Assembly (NCBI GenBank): GCA_008360955.1 | Contig: LUCM01006642.1 | Coordinates: 51,036-115,035 of the forward strand | Reading direction: 5' to 3' | Length of the DNA: 64,000 nt | From: Fasciolopsis buskii | Taxonomy: Eukaryota > Platyhelminthes > Trematoda > Plagiorchiida > Fasciolidae | Shown: piece after piece, positions 48,072 through 59,746 of the stretch | How positions within the stretch are numbered: position 1 is the stretch's first letter | How the letters are laid out: the number at the start of each line of letters is the position of its first letter | Made by a program: the position numbers and the translations under genes | The notes under the pieces: model-generated | What the model was told of the DNA's origin: nothing | Database searches by the model: none | What the model saw: only the letters and a program-made list of their open reading frames with translations

Positions 48072-51000
48072 TTGAAATTTTCATGTGTACTTTAGTGTTC
48101 TGACGAAACATATCTGGAATATTCCCTGAGTTTATTAAATATATTCGACCGACTGTGAAAGTACATCGAAAGTCAAGGAAGACATTGTGCGGTGAAGCAA
48201 AATGCTCCCGGGTGTCAAAAGAGACAAGATAGGAGCACCAAATCCAAAGTTCAGAGAACAGCTCACGTGGTTATTCGAAGGCTCAGTGGTAAAACAATTA
48301 GGCTACAAGATCAAAGCTGAATTTTTCGGTTGTTTTCGTAAACAGATAAATATCGGTTATTGAAAAGATGTAGATGTGGAGTCCAAGGAGCCAGATCGCT
48401 TAAAATACTCCACGAGTATTTGGAGATTTTGAGAATTGGAATGGTGATACCCGAACTTCACGGATCAGTGATCGAGTATTTGGGCAGACCCATGATCAAA
48501 ACTGGTAATCAGTGTGGCGTTCTATGAATCATCGTAATTGAGAACCACCGGATGAATGTCACAGAACTAATAGCAACTTGTTCAAAACTCGCCAACAATC
48601 GTACAAATATCAGCAGTAACGACCGGTTAAATATTTGCAAAGATAGTTGGAGAAAATCGCGGACGGAAATAAATGAACCAGTGCAAGCACAAACTAAAAG
48701 GCGGTGTACACCGACCTTATAATTTGCATGTTCGATCATGTGATAATACAAAGCCTTGATTCACCCAAAAAAAGTAACGATTATCGATTTACTGGAATTT
48801 TCTCGCCAACGATATATCTTAAAGTCTTGTCACCGTTTTAATTCCTTGCGAAATGTTTCCAACTACTGTAATTTAGAAAGATCAGCTCGTGAATTTCATT
48901 TGCTTTCCGAATAACCTGAGTGTCGCTCAGATAAATTTGCCATCTGAGGCAAATCGTTTCACTATTCGATCTTAGTACATAGGATTTTAGCCAAAATTTC
49001 TACTTCTTTAAAGAGATTGCAGGTAGGGAATACAGTGTGAAAAAAACAACATTACCGGCAGTCGAATGCAAACGCTGAACTTCAAGGGAACCTGAGGTGG
49101 TATTGTCCGCAAGGGAAGTGATATTGGACTATGTGCAAGTAGATGCTGTGCACATGACGGTACTGATAATGTTGCTAAAATGAGCAAATCTGAAGAAAAG
49201 CCAAACAGGCAAACATTTCCCACCACTTTACGGGCATTAGCTGAAAACAATGATCTAAACTACTTCAGCGTGCAATTACAATACGAAGGGCGTGATACCA
49301 TGATGCTACATACAATGATTATAATAATACTACTGTGAATAATAAACATAATTCTCCGAGAACTGTGTAGTGTAACCTGTCAGATTGTCTGAGTGTTAAT
49401 TGCTTGTAAAAGGTTTACCAGATTCATTTTTTAGACAGTTCATGCCTAAGGAAGCAAAAACTGAAGAATTTCATTCTCTTCTGGGTGCGATTGTACCCTC
49501 GTGTGATGGATGCCACGACTTCCACACATCCAAGACCGGACGAAATTTCAGGAGTGAATTATCTCAAACGACCGATTATAATCTGCTTTGAGTGTTAATA
49601 AGAAGGACCCTAACGAACTGGTCTACTTGTCGGTTCGTCCTGGCAACTCAGTCAATAAAATCAGTGGATGAATATTTCACCAAAGTATGCGCATTTGCAG
49701 TTAGTGTTTCCGCATTGCCTTATAGACAAGTTCGTTACTGAGAGCCTTAATCGTTCTCGTGCTTAGTAGATGAGCTCCTTAGCAATATTCTTTAACCATC
49801 TTCTTTTCGTTGTGGTCAACCACCGTGCAGCATGATCAGGGCTGCTTTGCTCAATACTTCAAGCATGGTAAGTAGTAATAAGTGTGCTGCTACTCAAAGT
49901 TGCTACTTTTCATTTCGATTTTTGGTGTCTGTTTCTAATCATCTCTTTTCGCCTGTTGTGGTCATAGATTTTCAGGTCTTGTCCGAGAGACCTAAAGTAT
50001 CTGTTTTACAGGTACTTTGGTCAGTCCCGTGGTGGGTTAATAATTCACTGTCTTGTATCAAGCTCCCTTTAAGATTTCCACAAAGCAACTCCCGTCGGCA
50101 GAGCACGCATATATAAATTAATACTTGCCTAGACACCTTGTGTGCAAAGTCGTACAAAATATTATTTTTACGATACTGGAAGTAACGGAACTGCAGAGAC
50201 TAAGCCGGACGCACCGCTTTAACCCGAGTGTTCTCTTCACCTGACAGACCACCGGCAAATCCGGACAAAAGGTTGTTCCGTTTTTACTGGTCGTGGTCAT
50301 GTTGGCATGGGGGTTGATCCGAACAAGAGGGCCGATTATGCATTATTGGGCTGGATATCAATCGGGAGTCATGTGTACTGCATGGTAAGACGGTTTTTTG
50401 GTACAAGCTTTAATCATTTGAAATGATGTTTGATCACAGTGCCAGTATATTCTCCCGCCGATTACAATTCATCTGAAAGTAAAGATGAGTCCATTTATTT
50501 AAAGAGTACATTGAACGAACCTCGTGGACACAGCTGATGACTTCCATATACGTATTTGCTTTATGGGGCGACAAAACGTTCAATTTTCTGTCCCAGCTAA
50601 GGGTAATCACCTCGTCCAAGTTGATTTCGGTCGCTCACCACAACCGGTGAACATGACCGTTCATCGCAAAATGCGTGATCCGGTCACCTGGTGCCCTCGT
50701 TTGCCCTCTCATAGTGAGATTTAGGTAGAACATACTGCCACTGTTAACAGACAGAGTGCATTAGTCGATGATCATCAGTCATTTTGATTCAAAACTTATG
50801 GATTCAGGTCACCGCTGGTTTTCTGGCCTCTAGCATGTACTCGGACGAGCACGAAAACTGATCATCCTTCACAATTGCTTCTAATCTATAATCGTTAAAT
50901 TCAGTCCCATTCGAAATATGCCACAAGTTTTGCATCAACACGATCAGCAGGAATCAAGAAAACGTCGCTTTCTAATCAAAGACACATTGCAATTGACACA

Positions 51001-54000
51001 GGAATCCAGACCACGTGGGCCTTATAAAGAGATGAATATCCTCAACATCATTTGCTTTGTAATATGCTGATAGATTGGCCCCTGCCGGATGGCATATGCA
51101 CTAAGACATGTAAAGCCCCGGAACGTCGCCTGAAGGGGAACCCGATCTATGAACGCTAGCTACTACGCATAGGGAAATCCGGGAACTGCAAGAAATTTTG
51201 CATATATCGTCAATGGTTTCAACCGTTGTGACGTGGTCAGTAATGCTGGTTCATGAAATTCAAGTGCAATTAAGATGAATAAGAAATATGGTAGTTTACT
51301 GATTCACTTTCAGGAAAGACCTCCGAAGCGCTGACGGGCACCCTCAAGGAACACCTCACTTGGCCCCCTTCTGTCGTGGCCATTTCAGTTATGCCTTTAG
51401 GTGAAACAATGAAGAGAGTTATCAGTTCTCCATCAGAAATGGGGCTAATGGGCGACATAAACTTTGTGAAAAGACACAGATTTGCCGACTAGATGGGCCA
51501 TCCTCGTTTTTTCGGGGGTGATGGCAGCGTTTTAGCTTTAGATTTAGGAATTCTTGTGTGGTCGACTTGAGAAAACGAATGTGACCTTAATGACTGTTTT
51601 GATTCGGTGAGTGCACCAATTTGCAAGATTAGTGTTAGGTCCAGCTGTTAAAATCACAGGAGAATTAGTTTGATAAGTATTACATCCAAAATGGTCTTGG
51701 AAATGATTCGCCACCGGCTACCTCACACTTTTAATAACCAAGCCGATTTCTGATTTGGTCTGGGTTAGATTGACGTCAACTTCTCCCCAAAAACATTTAT
51801 CAAATTGTGGACATGTTCTCCTTAAGAACATCATCTCAGTGTTCCTCAGTCCGAAATGAGTTTTCAAGTCAGCCCAACCTGGAACACTGTCGAGCTGCTT
51901 CTCGCCGAAAGGAGTTATACAAAAATTCGTTCCATTTGTCAATCTCTCTAATTGAACACTCGAAGGTGAGCTCGTGCTTATGGTGACTTTTCATCTAAAG
52001 TCAACAAGTAGTGTTCTTCACTGTTGCACGTTCTCCCTGTTGATCTTCGAAGTTTTATAGGAAATGCTTGTGCCATTGGCCTTGTACTACTACGGGAAGG
52101 GTGGAATTCATTTTAGTTCATAGGGTTCGTTTCCTGACTTTGAATATACCGGAACTTTTCCGACATATTTATCCAATAAAATTGCTAAGATTCCTCGAAT
52201 ACAGTGATGACAATAGAGACAATGGGGAGGTGTGTTTTCTATCTTCAAAGTTTAAAATGCTGTTACAGAGTTGAAGTAACTGGATGCCTAAACATGTTCT
52301 CGTCATAGGGAGACCTGGGTGAAGTTGATGCGATTAAATCGGCAGTTTCGTCGTAATATACGTTAGTATATTGGATGAATTATCGTCGTGTGCACAGAAA
52401 GGTTGACCTACATTAGGCTGATTGGAGGATATGTAAATTTGCGATGACTTCCGTGTACTGAACGAAAGTGGTGGTTCTATTTCAGCGTCACTGTTTGGAT
52501 GTTTTATGCGGGACAGATTTGCGAAGACTTTCGGTGAGTAAACATGGAGGTCCTCGTAGTATTGTTAAAATGCAGAGTGAGGACTTTGTCATCCACGGAA
52601 CATTTAGCAGTCAGGTCAAACAGCTCAGCATGTTTAAGACACTGAAGTTGCATAAGTTGAGGTGATTATGAATTGCACTGCGCATGTCGGTGGATCGATT
52701 TCCTTAGTAGACGCCGTTCTATGGACTAGTTATTGACCGAAACTTGGATCACAGCTGTCAGTCCCTCACTTGGCAAAAGAATATCAAAACCTTAACTAGG
52801 AGACCGTCTCGAGTACATCAGGTCAAATGACTGGGTTAAAGAGCACGAGATAGCCAAGTGCCTTAATTGGACACCTTTTCGATGTAGGCGTTTGTCGCAG
52901 TCAGTAGCGACCATGCATTTGAATTGATTGTTTTTGCATTACTCTGTTTGACCTTGAGCTTGGGGCCTTTTTTGTTGAACGTTGTGATGCAGCCACTGAA
53001 TCAGAATGAGGTTCATGGTTGTTCAAACTGCACTGAACCGAACATTCTCCAGAAGTTCACATCAAAAAGCCCCGTTTATTTACCTCTTTGCTTGCTGTGG
53101 TTTTGTCTTACCATGTGATAACCGTCTGCTAGTTGATCGGGAATATTTTTTCGCGCAATTACAAAACGGTCTGTTTCATTAAAATCTGGTCATATTTTCT
53201 CGTTGACTTTTGTGTGTATTTGAATATTTTCATCCACTTACGGCACGAAAATGGCTGAAAGTTCACATTTCAGGTGTCTAAGACAATCTGAGGCTTGAAT
53301 TAACTTGATCTAAGAAGACAATTTTCAAGTTGATGAGTAATTCTATTGTCAGCCTACTAATCTGTGGTTACGTAAGGCTATAGTTTTCGATTCTCATTAG
53401 TGATTTGTCAATACCTTAGACTAATGTGATTTTCGCCACATCCGTTGGGTGGATTTGAAATCGCTTCACTATTAGCTGGTAATAAAATGACAAAATATTC
53501 TATCGTACTTTGCTAGATACCAGCTGATTTCTTGTCTAAAGGCTGACCGTTTTCCGTTCAAGTCATTTCCTTCCGAAATGTAAATCAATCGCGGGGTCAG
53601 GTAACGAACTATCTGTGGTACCGTTCAACTTGTCTGTTGTCATAGCCACTTAGATGACAGTTGGTCGAATAAACAATCCTTTGAAGCGAATCATTTGTAG
53701 AATCAACTAAGTCGGTCGTGTTTTTGCACTGATTGTTTGTTCTCAGTTCTCAGATTAATGTAAAGTGACAATATATCCCGAAGGTAAAGAAGTCCATAGC
53801 CTAGAAATGCTAGGATTAAAATCCCAGACTAAGCTGATGAAATGAATCAAATGGTATCACGCGTCACGACCGGCGCGGTTCATATTTCAGATCTTAGATC
53901 CTCTCGGACACTGTGGCGGTAGATATCAAATAGCTGTCGTTCGGCTCGTCAATGCATCTGGCATATAGGGACCATATGTGCTCCTCTGCCACGACAGGTC

Positions 54001-55360
54001 TCAAGATCACAGTTGTTGCCCATCCCTCGTAAATGGCCTCAGTGGCTATTGACGATACCAATTCGTCTGCATTCATGCGTCATATATGCAACCGGGAAGA
54101 TGCCACATTATTTACTCGAAGATGTGCTAACGTACGTCTTTTAGACCACAATGCAACACAAATGAAAAGCCGCGACCAAACTCAAGGGCTTCCAGTACTA
54201 ATCTGACCTGTTTAGTAACTGGAACAAATAATCACTCAATCCATACCGCCTCAAATGACAGCGGCCTCTCGATCCAATGAATGAATATTTCGGTCATTGA
54301 GCTATGTCATCTCCCAGCACTGGCTAGATATTATCAGAATTAGGTATCAGAATAAAAACTGACTAGCTTCTAGGGAAAGCACTATTTAAGTGATTATTTA
54401 GACTGACGATTCACCGAGGTTGTCATGTACGGATGACCGCCAAGGGCAAGTTTGAAAGTAGAAACCTGAAACCACCAAAAGTGATGCGTGCACAGTAAAA
54501 TGGAGGTTTATTACATGAGTAGGAAGTCATCTGGTGGCGGAGTCGAAGTCAGCTTGGTTTTTCAGTACGGTGTTGTCAGTCATCCAGTTTAGTTGCAAGT
54601 TTTTACAGGACCGACTGTCCTACCGTTGAAAACGGATGTCACAGGAATATTTCAAGATGGTTCTTTGCCTGCACATCGTTTTCTTATCGCGGGCGAGTTT
54701 TGTACAAATCAGCCTCTGTATGAACTTGTTAGGATAACTATTATTCTGCCACTCTGAAATGATCAAAAGCATGTTGATTATTGATTGTTTGAAAATATGA
54801 TATCATGTTATCCACAACAAAATATTTCCGACTTACAGAAAGATTTTCCACTTCCGAGGAAGATAGTTGACAAAGGCATAACACTTAACATTTTCACAGT
54901 AAATAGGAAAGTTGCACTTGTCAAGATCATCCCAACGGTAGTGTGGTCCGCTTGCACAAGACTCTCGGTCGATTGATGAACTCGTACGTAGCAAGGCGTT
55001 GATACGAATGCGCAAAAGACTGTTGGTCTTGGTCAAACAATCTTGTGCCCATTGGTCTTTCCTTTCTTACGGGGATGGCCCGTATCACGTTTTCTTTTGA
55101 GTTTTGTTGTTGATAACAGTAACACTGGTATATACTCAAACGGGAATCTGTCTTACTTGGAGTATGCGGACCAATTTTTGCTGTTGAATGAAGATCCAAG
55201 TTGTAAATAATCCTCGATCATTTGAACGGGGGCGTAGATATGTTTGGGACATGCTTTGAGTTTTCTTAATGTAGTTGACCCAATTCCGAACCTTATTCTT
55301 GCGAGGGAACAGATTTAGTTACGTGAGCAGTTGCAGCCCACCTGGTGGTCCCATATCAAA
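48072..55360. other. Intergenic DNA
   Basis: No convincing gene. A 48-base stretch at 52484-52531 sits between TTCTATTTCAG and GTGAGTAA and could be a micro-exon. A tRNA-like head lies on the minus strand at about 54245-54325. Frames at 49832-50116, 50524-50724 and 53894-54076 are uncharacterised. Confidence 0.4.
54245..54325 (-). repeat. tRNA-like SINE relic
   Basis: On the minus strand GACATAGCTCAATGACCG is an A-box-like head resembling those at 25556 and 18420, followed by CATTCATTGGATCGAGAGGC. No good B box remains. Confidence 0.35.
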
Positions 55361-55369
55361 AAGATTCTT

Positions 55370-55935
55370 CGAGCATAGAGAAGAATTCACCAGGATTCGC
55401 TAATTTGAGTCATTTGTAACATCAGCATGACATCCGAGCATTGATCAGATGTCGAATATACAGGGCAGCAGTGAGGTCAGTATGGCTCTACGGTTCCGAA
55501 ACATGACCAATGACAGCATGAGCCATGCAAAGACTTTCTGGTGTTCCTGGTATTTGTAGAGTATGGTGAGAGAATTTCATGAGTAAGTTAGAGGTTAGGC
55601 GTAACGAATTAGGTGCTAGAGTGCACTCTTTAGAACAGGCACTAAATCAGAATAGGTTGAGTTAGTTAGGATACAATTTGCACATGCCCACCGGACGCAT
55701 GCCTCGGTATATGCTAATCTTCTGGGCAGGTAATGGTTGGAAGTTGGTTTGGGGTGAACAGTCGTTGAAATGGAAAAAAACACGGAAACTTTAATCAATG
55801 TACTGACTCGTGTAAGTGGAGCTGAACCACCGGGTTGGGGTACGCGAAATCCCCCAGAAGAAAAGGTCGGAGGCAACAGGTGATATGGCTCGATGCCGTA
55901 AAAAGTGGCGTTCTTGCATTTGGGAACTCCCCTGA
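55370..55935 (+). mobile_element. RTE-type LINE remnant, C-terminal end
   Basis: The plus-strand reading gives IYRAAVRSVWLYGSET at 55459-55505, then AMQRL, RVW-ENFMS, LEVRRNELGARVHSLEQAL, LHMPTGRMPRY, AGNGWKLVWGEQSLKWKK and finally GDMARCRKKWRSC before a TGA at 55933-55935. This is the standard C-terminal region of flatworm RTE-type LINE proteins (the Y-G-S-E-T-W and L-G-H-x-x-R-M-P blocks). At least five in-frame stops and a frameshift near 55.8 kb, where TRVSGAEPPGWGTRNPP is in the next frame, show that it is dead. The polymerase core is not present upstream, so the copy is 5'-truncated, as is typical for LINEs. Confidence 0.85.
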
Positions 55936-57279
55936 TCTATATGGTTCTTGAGATTACTATTTTGTAGTGAATCTTCCATAATTCCCCATTCATTTTTGTT
56001 TGAATAGATGATGCTTTTAGGTAACAACCAAAACCAGAGCATATTGGTGCAAGGGTAATGGTTGTACAAAGTGGAACTGGGACCGTAATGCCTATCGTTG
56101 AGGGCCTACCCAACGCGATTAGTATGACTTGCCTTCTTACTACTGAATATTGTTTTAATTGAGAACTTACCTGGATTTCTTCGCAATTCGAAGCTGCCAA
56201 ATCCTATCAAGGTTGTTTATATTCTGATTCGTTTTCATTCAGTTTGATTGTGGCTTAGCCGATCAAAGTCAGAATTTCTTGTTCTATTTTCTATGTAATT
56301 AACAGTCCTTGGACTGGTCCGCCTGAAATATTTGCAAGTTATTTCACACTAAGCCTTATGGATTAGTTGCCTTTTGTGGTCATTGAGTTACTGCGAAACT
56401 AATATTTTTTCCGTCATTCAACTGTCTGCGGTACCAAAACGCCGACCTGATGTGTCTATGCTGCAACGAGTCAGATCAAGTCCGACGCATTAGGTCCCTT
56501 CAAGTGACTTGTTTGCTTAAGATGGGAAGAACGAAGATTTATGAGGCATAGTAACAAAAATCGATGCTGCAATTTGTGTGTAAACAAAAGTTTGGTTGCA
56601 CGCATCTATTTTCCTGAGCTGCCTCCAATAAACGGGATTGTGAATCCACCGAAATCGAGCATCTATATCACTTAACATTGCCAAATTTATTCTTGACATC
56701 AAAATTCCTCATTTGTTTCCACTGATTTCCCTACAATACTTTCACGTGATTCAAATTAGCCTACCGAATCGTGTGCATGAAATAGTCACTTTATTCAACT
56801 CTACTGCGTACGAACTACGCTTATTTTAATCTAGTTCGAGAAACCAAAAACCACTAATATGAAGTGACTGGAGGATATCAAACGACAATCATGGGCTGCA
56901 AAACGACAGGAAAACAAGTATTTGGCATTTTTAGAATGTCTTTTCGGAAAATCTGTTGTTGTAAAACTGATGGCATAAAAGGGTTTAAAGGATGACTGAG
57001 AAAAGTGTGACTTGATGGTTTAAAATTAAGGCTCCTCGTTTTGGCTTCCAATGCTGCGTGAATGTTCTTTATGATCTGGCCACTGGAGGTAGCTTGAACT
57101 AACGAACACAAGATTTTGTTAAAATTACCAGACTAGACAAGGGTCCCTCAACAACTAGGAGGATTATATCAACGAAATGACCGTGCTAATTGGCATGAAG
57201 TTCAAATTCGTTAAGAATGAAAAAAATGAGCCACTGTCCATAGAAATGTCAGTGTGCAAACTAATCGGACGATCAAAGC
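55936..57279. other. Intergenic DNA
   Basis: No gene is recognised. Minus-strand frames at 55937-56200, 56517-56702 and 56878-57111 have no domain content. Confidence 0.4.
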
Positions 57280-57455
57280 AATGGACCCTGACCCACCAAA
57301 CGGATGCGGTCGTGGCTTTCGGACGTCAGGGTCTCGGGTTCGAATCCTCCCACCGCCGGTTAAATCCCCCACTTGGTAGCCCTGGTCGGCTGCTGCCCCC
57401 TTCCTGAAAAAAGTGTTGCACACTTTTGATTCATTAGTAAGAAAAGTAAGAAAAT
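57280..57455 (+). mobile_element. tRNA-derived SINE, copy 2
   Basis: The B box GGGTTCGAATCC (57336-57347) and the following CCACCGCCGGT, CTGGTCGGCTGCTGC, CTTCCTGAAAAA, GCACACTTT and TTCATTAGTAAGAAAAG correspond segment by segment to copy 1 at 46891-47040. The tRNA-like head is better preserved here, with GGTCGTGGC upstream and GGACGTCAGGGTC in the anticodon-arm position. Confidence 0.75.
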
Positions 57456-57574
57456 GAAGGATGGAAGATAAATTTGCTTCTAACTGTTGACGTGAGCAAT
57501 TCGGTCTACTATGACATGGCAAAATGCACAACTGATGTTATCGAACTAATCAGAAAGCCGACCCAAAGAGTCGG

Positions 57575-58600
57575 CATGTGAGAAAGAAAAGCTTGTTGAT
57601 TTTATCACTGTTTCCGACAGACGGATGTACTTATCCGATGTGAGTTCCGTCATTACAAATATGCCTCTAGAGCATACGGTTGAGTACTTAGGAAAGTACA
57701 CAGGTGTAACAACCACTTTCTATTTGACGGATTTAGGTACCATCAGAAAGACGAAATAGCGATGGGATCTCTGTTAGGTCCAATATTGGCGAGTGCTTTT
57801 ACAGCAAAACTGTGAACAGTGCACTGCCCGAACAAATTACCAAGGCTACTTGTTATAAATAATACATAAGTGGTGACATGTATATATAAATATATATATA
57901 TACTGTGTTCCACCAGAGATCGTCACAATAATCAAAAGAAATTCAGCTAACCACGGGAAGACGTACAATGTGTTTTAGTGGCGGAATCACCAAATAACCA
58001 ACCAATCTTGGATTTATGCTTGTCACGTGATCAAGATGGCTTGCTTTAGTGATCTGGCCACCACAAGAAAGTACGAACATGGTATTTTATACACTGTCAA
58101 AATTTTGTTCTGGCAAATCACAAAAATAACCCTACCCAGTGTTTAACAAGCAGCTGTCATGATAAGTACCATAAACACAAATGAAGGGAGCTAATGGGGT
58201 GAAACAAACGTCCCTGCATAATGGACACTCCAATAGTTTCATACAAGAATGTATAAAATTCCAATCTTTAAAAGATTAGGCAGAAAACCATGTATTGTCC
58301 GCTCCGTTTAGAGAAGATACTATAGCATTTACGAAACTCAGGCGGTTTCAGATGGCAGTCAGAAATGCGCATTTTGCTGCTAAACTGCTCATTTTGTTCA
58401 CATCTCAACCAGGCTTCATTTTACAGTCGAAAGCTGGGCTGTCTGAATATTCTCTCTTACTGTGTCTATCTGTCGAGCAGGTCATGCATAACAAACCACA
58501 AAGGGAATGCCGCACGAGATGGCTAAACAAAGGATCGAATAGATGGACGGCAATCCCTATGCCTCGGATGGATCAGAAGAGCTAATCAACACAAATAAAA
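57575..58600 (+). mobile_element. Penelope-like element remnant
   Basis: Three motifs in shifted frames identify a Penelope-like reverse transcriptase. The first is a VDFITVSDRRMYLSDVSSV segment with NMPLEHTVEYL (57593-57690), equivalent to the 'FDVxSLFTNVPL' block. The second is FDGFRYHQKDEIAMGS followed by LLGPILASAF (57722-57800), the 'DGVAMGSPLGP' block. The third is AESPNNQPILDLCLSRDQDG with HHKKVRTWYFIHCQNF (57978-58105), the 'FLDV...YRK...YIHF.S' block. Near 58385-58550 LFTSQPGF...RWLNKGSNR matches the linker towards the GIY-YIG endonuclease. The Y-x-D-D active-site region near 57.87 kb is corrupted beside a TA microsatellite. These elements prime at nicks or telomeric ends. This copy is inactive, with many stops and frameshifts. 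Confidence 0.75.
57880..57903. repeat. TA microsatellite inside the Penelope-like remnant
   Basis: TATATATAAATATATATATATA lies where the catalytic YxDD segment of the reverse transcriptase would be expected. It is probably a later expansion. Confidence 0.85.
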
Positions 58601-59472
58601 CCCCGTCCCTTGGGTAGCGTTGAGATAAGATTCCAAAAAAATCACCGTTTGAATCCTGTCCAGTTCCAAAATGATCCCAAGTTACCTGAATATGGGCCTA
58701 TGAAGGACACGTAAGACTTCTTAGTCTACCTAGGCCACTGGTGCAAGATGTGATTGCGTAACCAGTGATCCAGTGAAACCTGCACGATATTTGGTAACCC
58801 AAATTATTCGTCAGGACCTCTAATTCATATTAGACCTGTAGGCACACTAGGCCAACTATCAATCATTTGCTACCATCATTAATTTTCCATCGACCTGCTC
58901 CAACACCTATCAAATCTGACTCACCTATCCACTTGTGACGGGCCGAAAACACGCTTGTTTGCTGCCCTGTGTCATTATTCGCCGAGATTTCCTGCCCAGT
59001 AACTTACACTAATCTGCATAAAACCGAGTACTTTTTCGCCTTACCAATTTGCTCTCGGATTCAATCTCATCGATTGCCCAAGGATAGTGAAATTCCCGAC
59101 TGTCTCAGTTCTATACCCATTGGGAGTAGAAAGGAAATAGTATATAAGTAATTGCAGCATTTATTCGCCTAGGGACGGTTTACATTCACAGGACAACTGC
59201 GAGCTATTGAATCACTAAATAACGACCAGGAATACATTTAATGAAACTTACTATGAATATCTCTAAGCGAGATACCATATATTAGCAAATAATGTCGGCG
59301 GCAATACCAAGATAAGCGGGTGCAATCTTAATCGTTCAAAATGTATGGATGTGGTAATGTTTTTTGCGCATGCTTTTTTCTTCAGGCAACGCCATTTTCC
59401 ATTTCAAGGTCCGTTCACCGTTTGAAAGCACTCGAGATTGCTAAATAATGCGTATATAATAGATTCACAAGA
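58601..59472. other. Intergenic DNA
   Basis: No gene is recognised. The 3' remainder of the Penelope-like element may extend a little into this stretch, but I could not read it. Confidence 0.4.
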
Positions 59473-59746
59473 TCAGTTTATCGATAGTTTCAATCCAAAA
59501 AGACCAATTTGATGCTCGAATGAGCGGGTAGAATTGGAAAAATCTGTAAAAGGATTGAATGGCAAATAATTTCCGGTTGCCGTCACCGCAGCCAGCAGCC
59601 ACATCGAAGGATTTTGAAACCAGTAGATGACAGGCGATTTCTTGGTCATTTTTTCAATTATTCCACGTAAAGTGTACCTCCAAAAAGCGATGCTCTTATC
59701 CGGGAGAACAGGTATTCCAAATACCAACCATTTATCTGCCATCCAC
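59473..59746 (-). CDS. Possible 3'-terminal exon of an unknown gene
   Basis: On the minus strand a TTTGGTTTTCAG acceptor is followed at 59746 by an open frame of about 90 codons ending in a TGA/TAA-type stop at 59473. The translation has a balanced, protein-like composition: it starts TGG-ATG-GCA (W-M-A-D-K-W), has a moderately hydrophobic segment near FQNPSMWLLAAVTATG and a C-terminus IGLFGLKLSIN. I do not recognise the family. No upstream exon was identified and no clear polyadenylation signal follows, so this rests on frame length plus one acceptor site. Confidence 0.25.
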
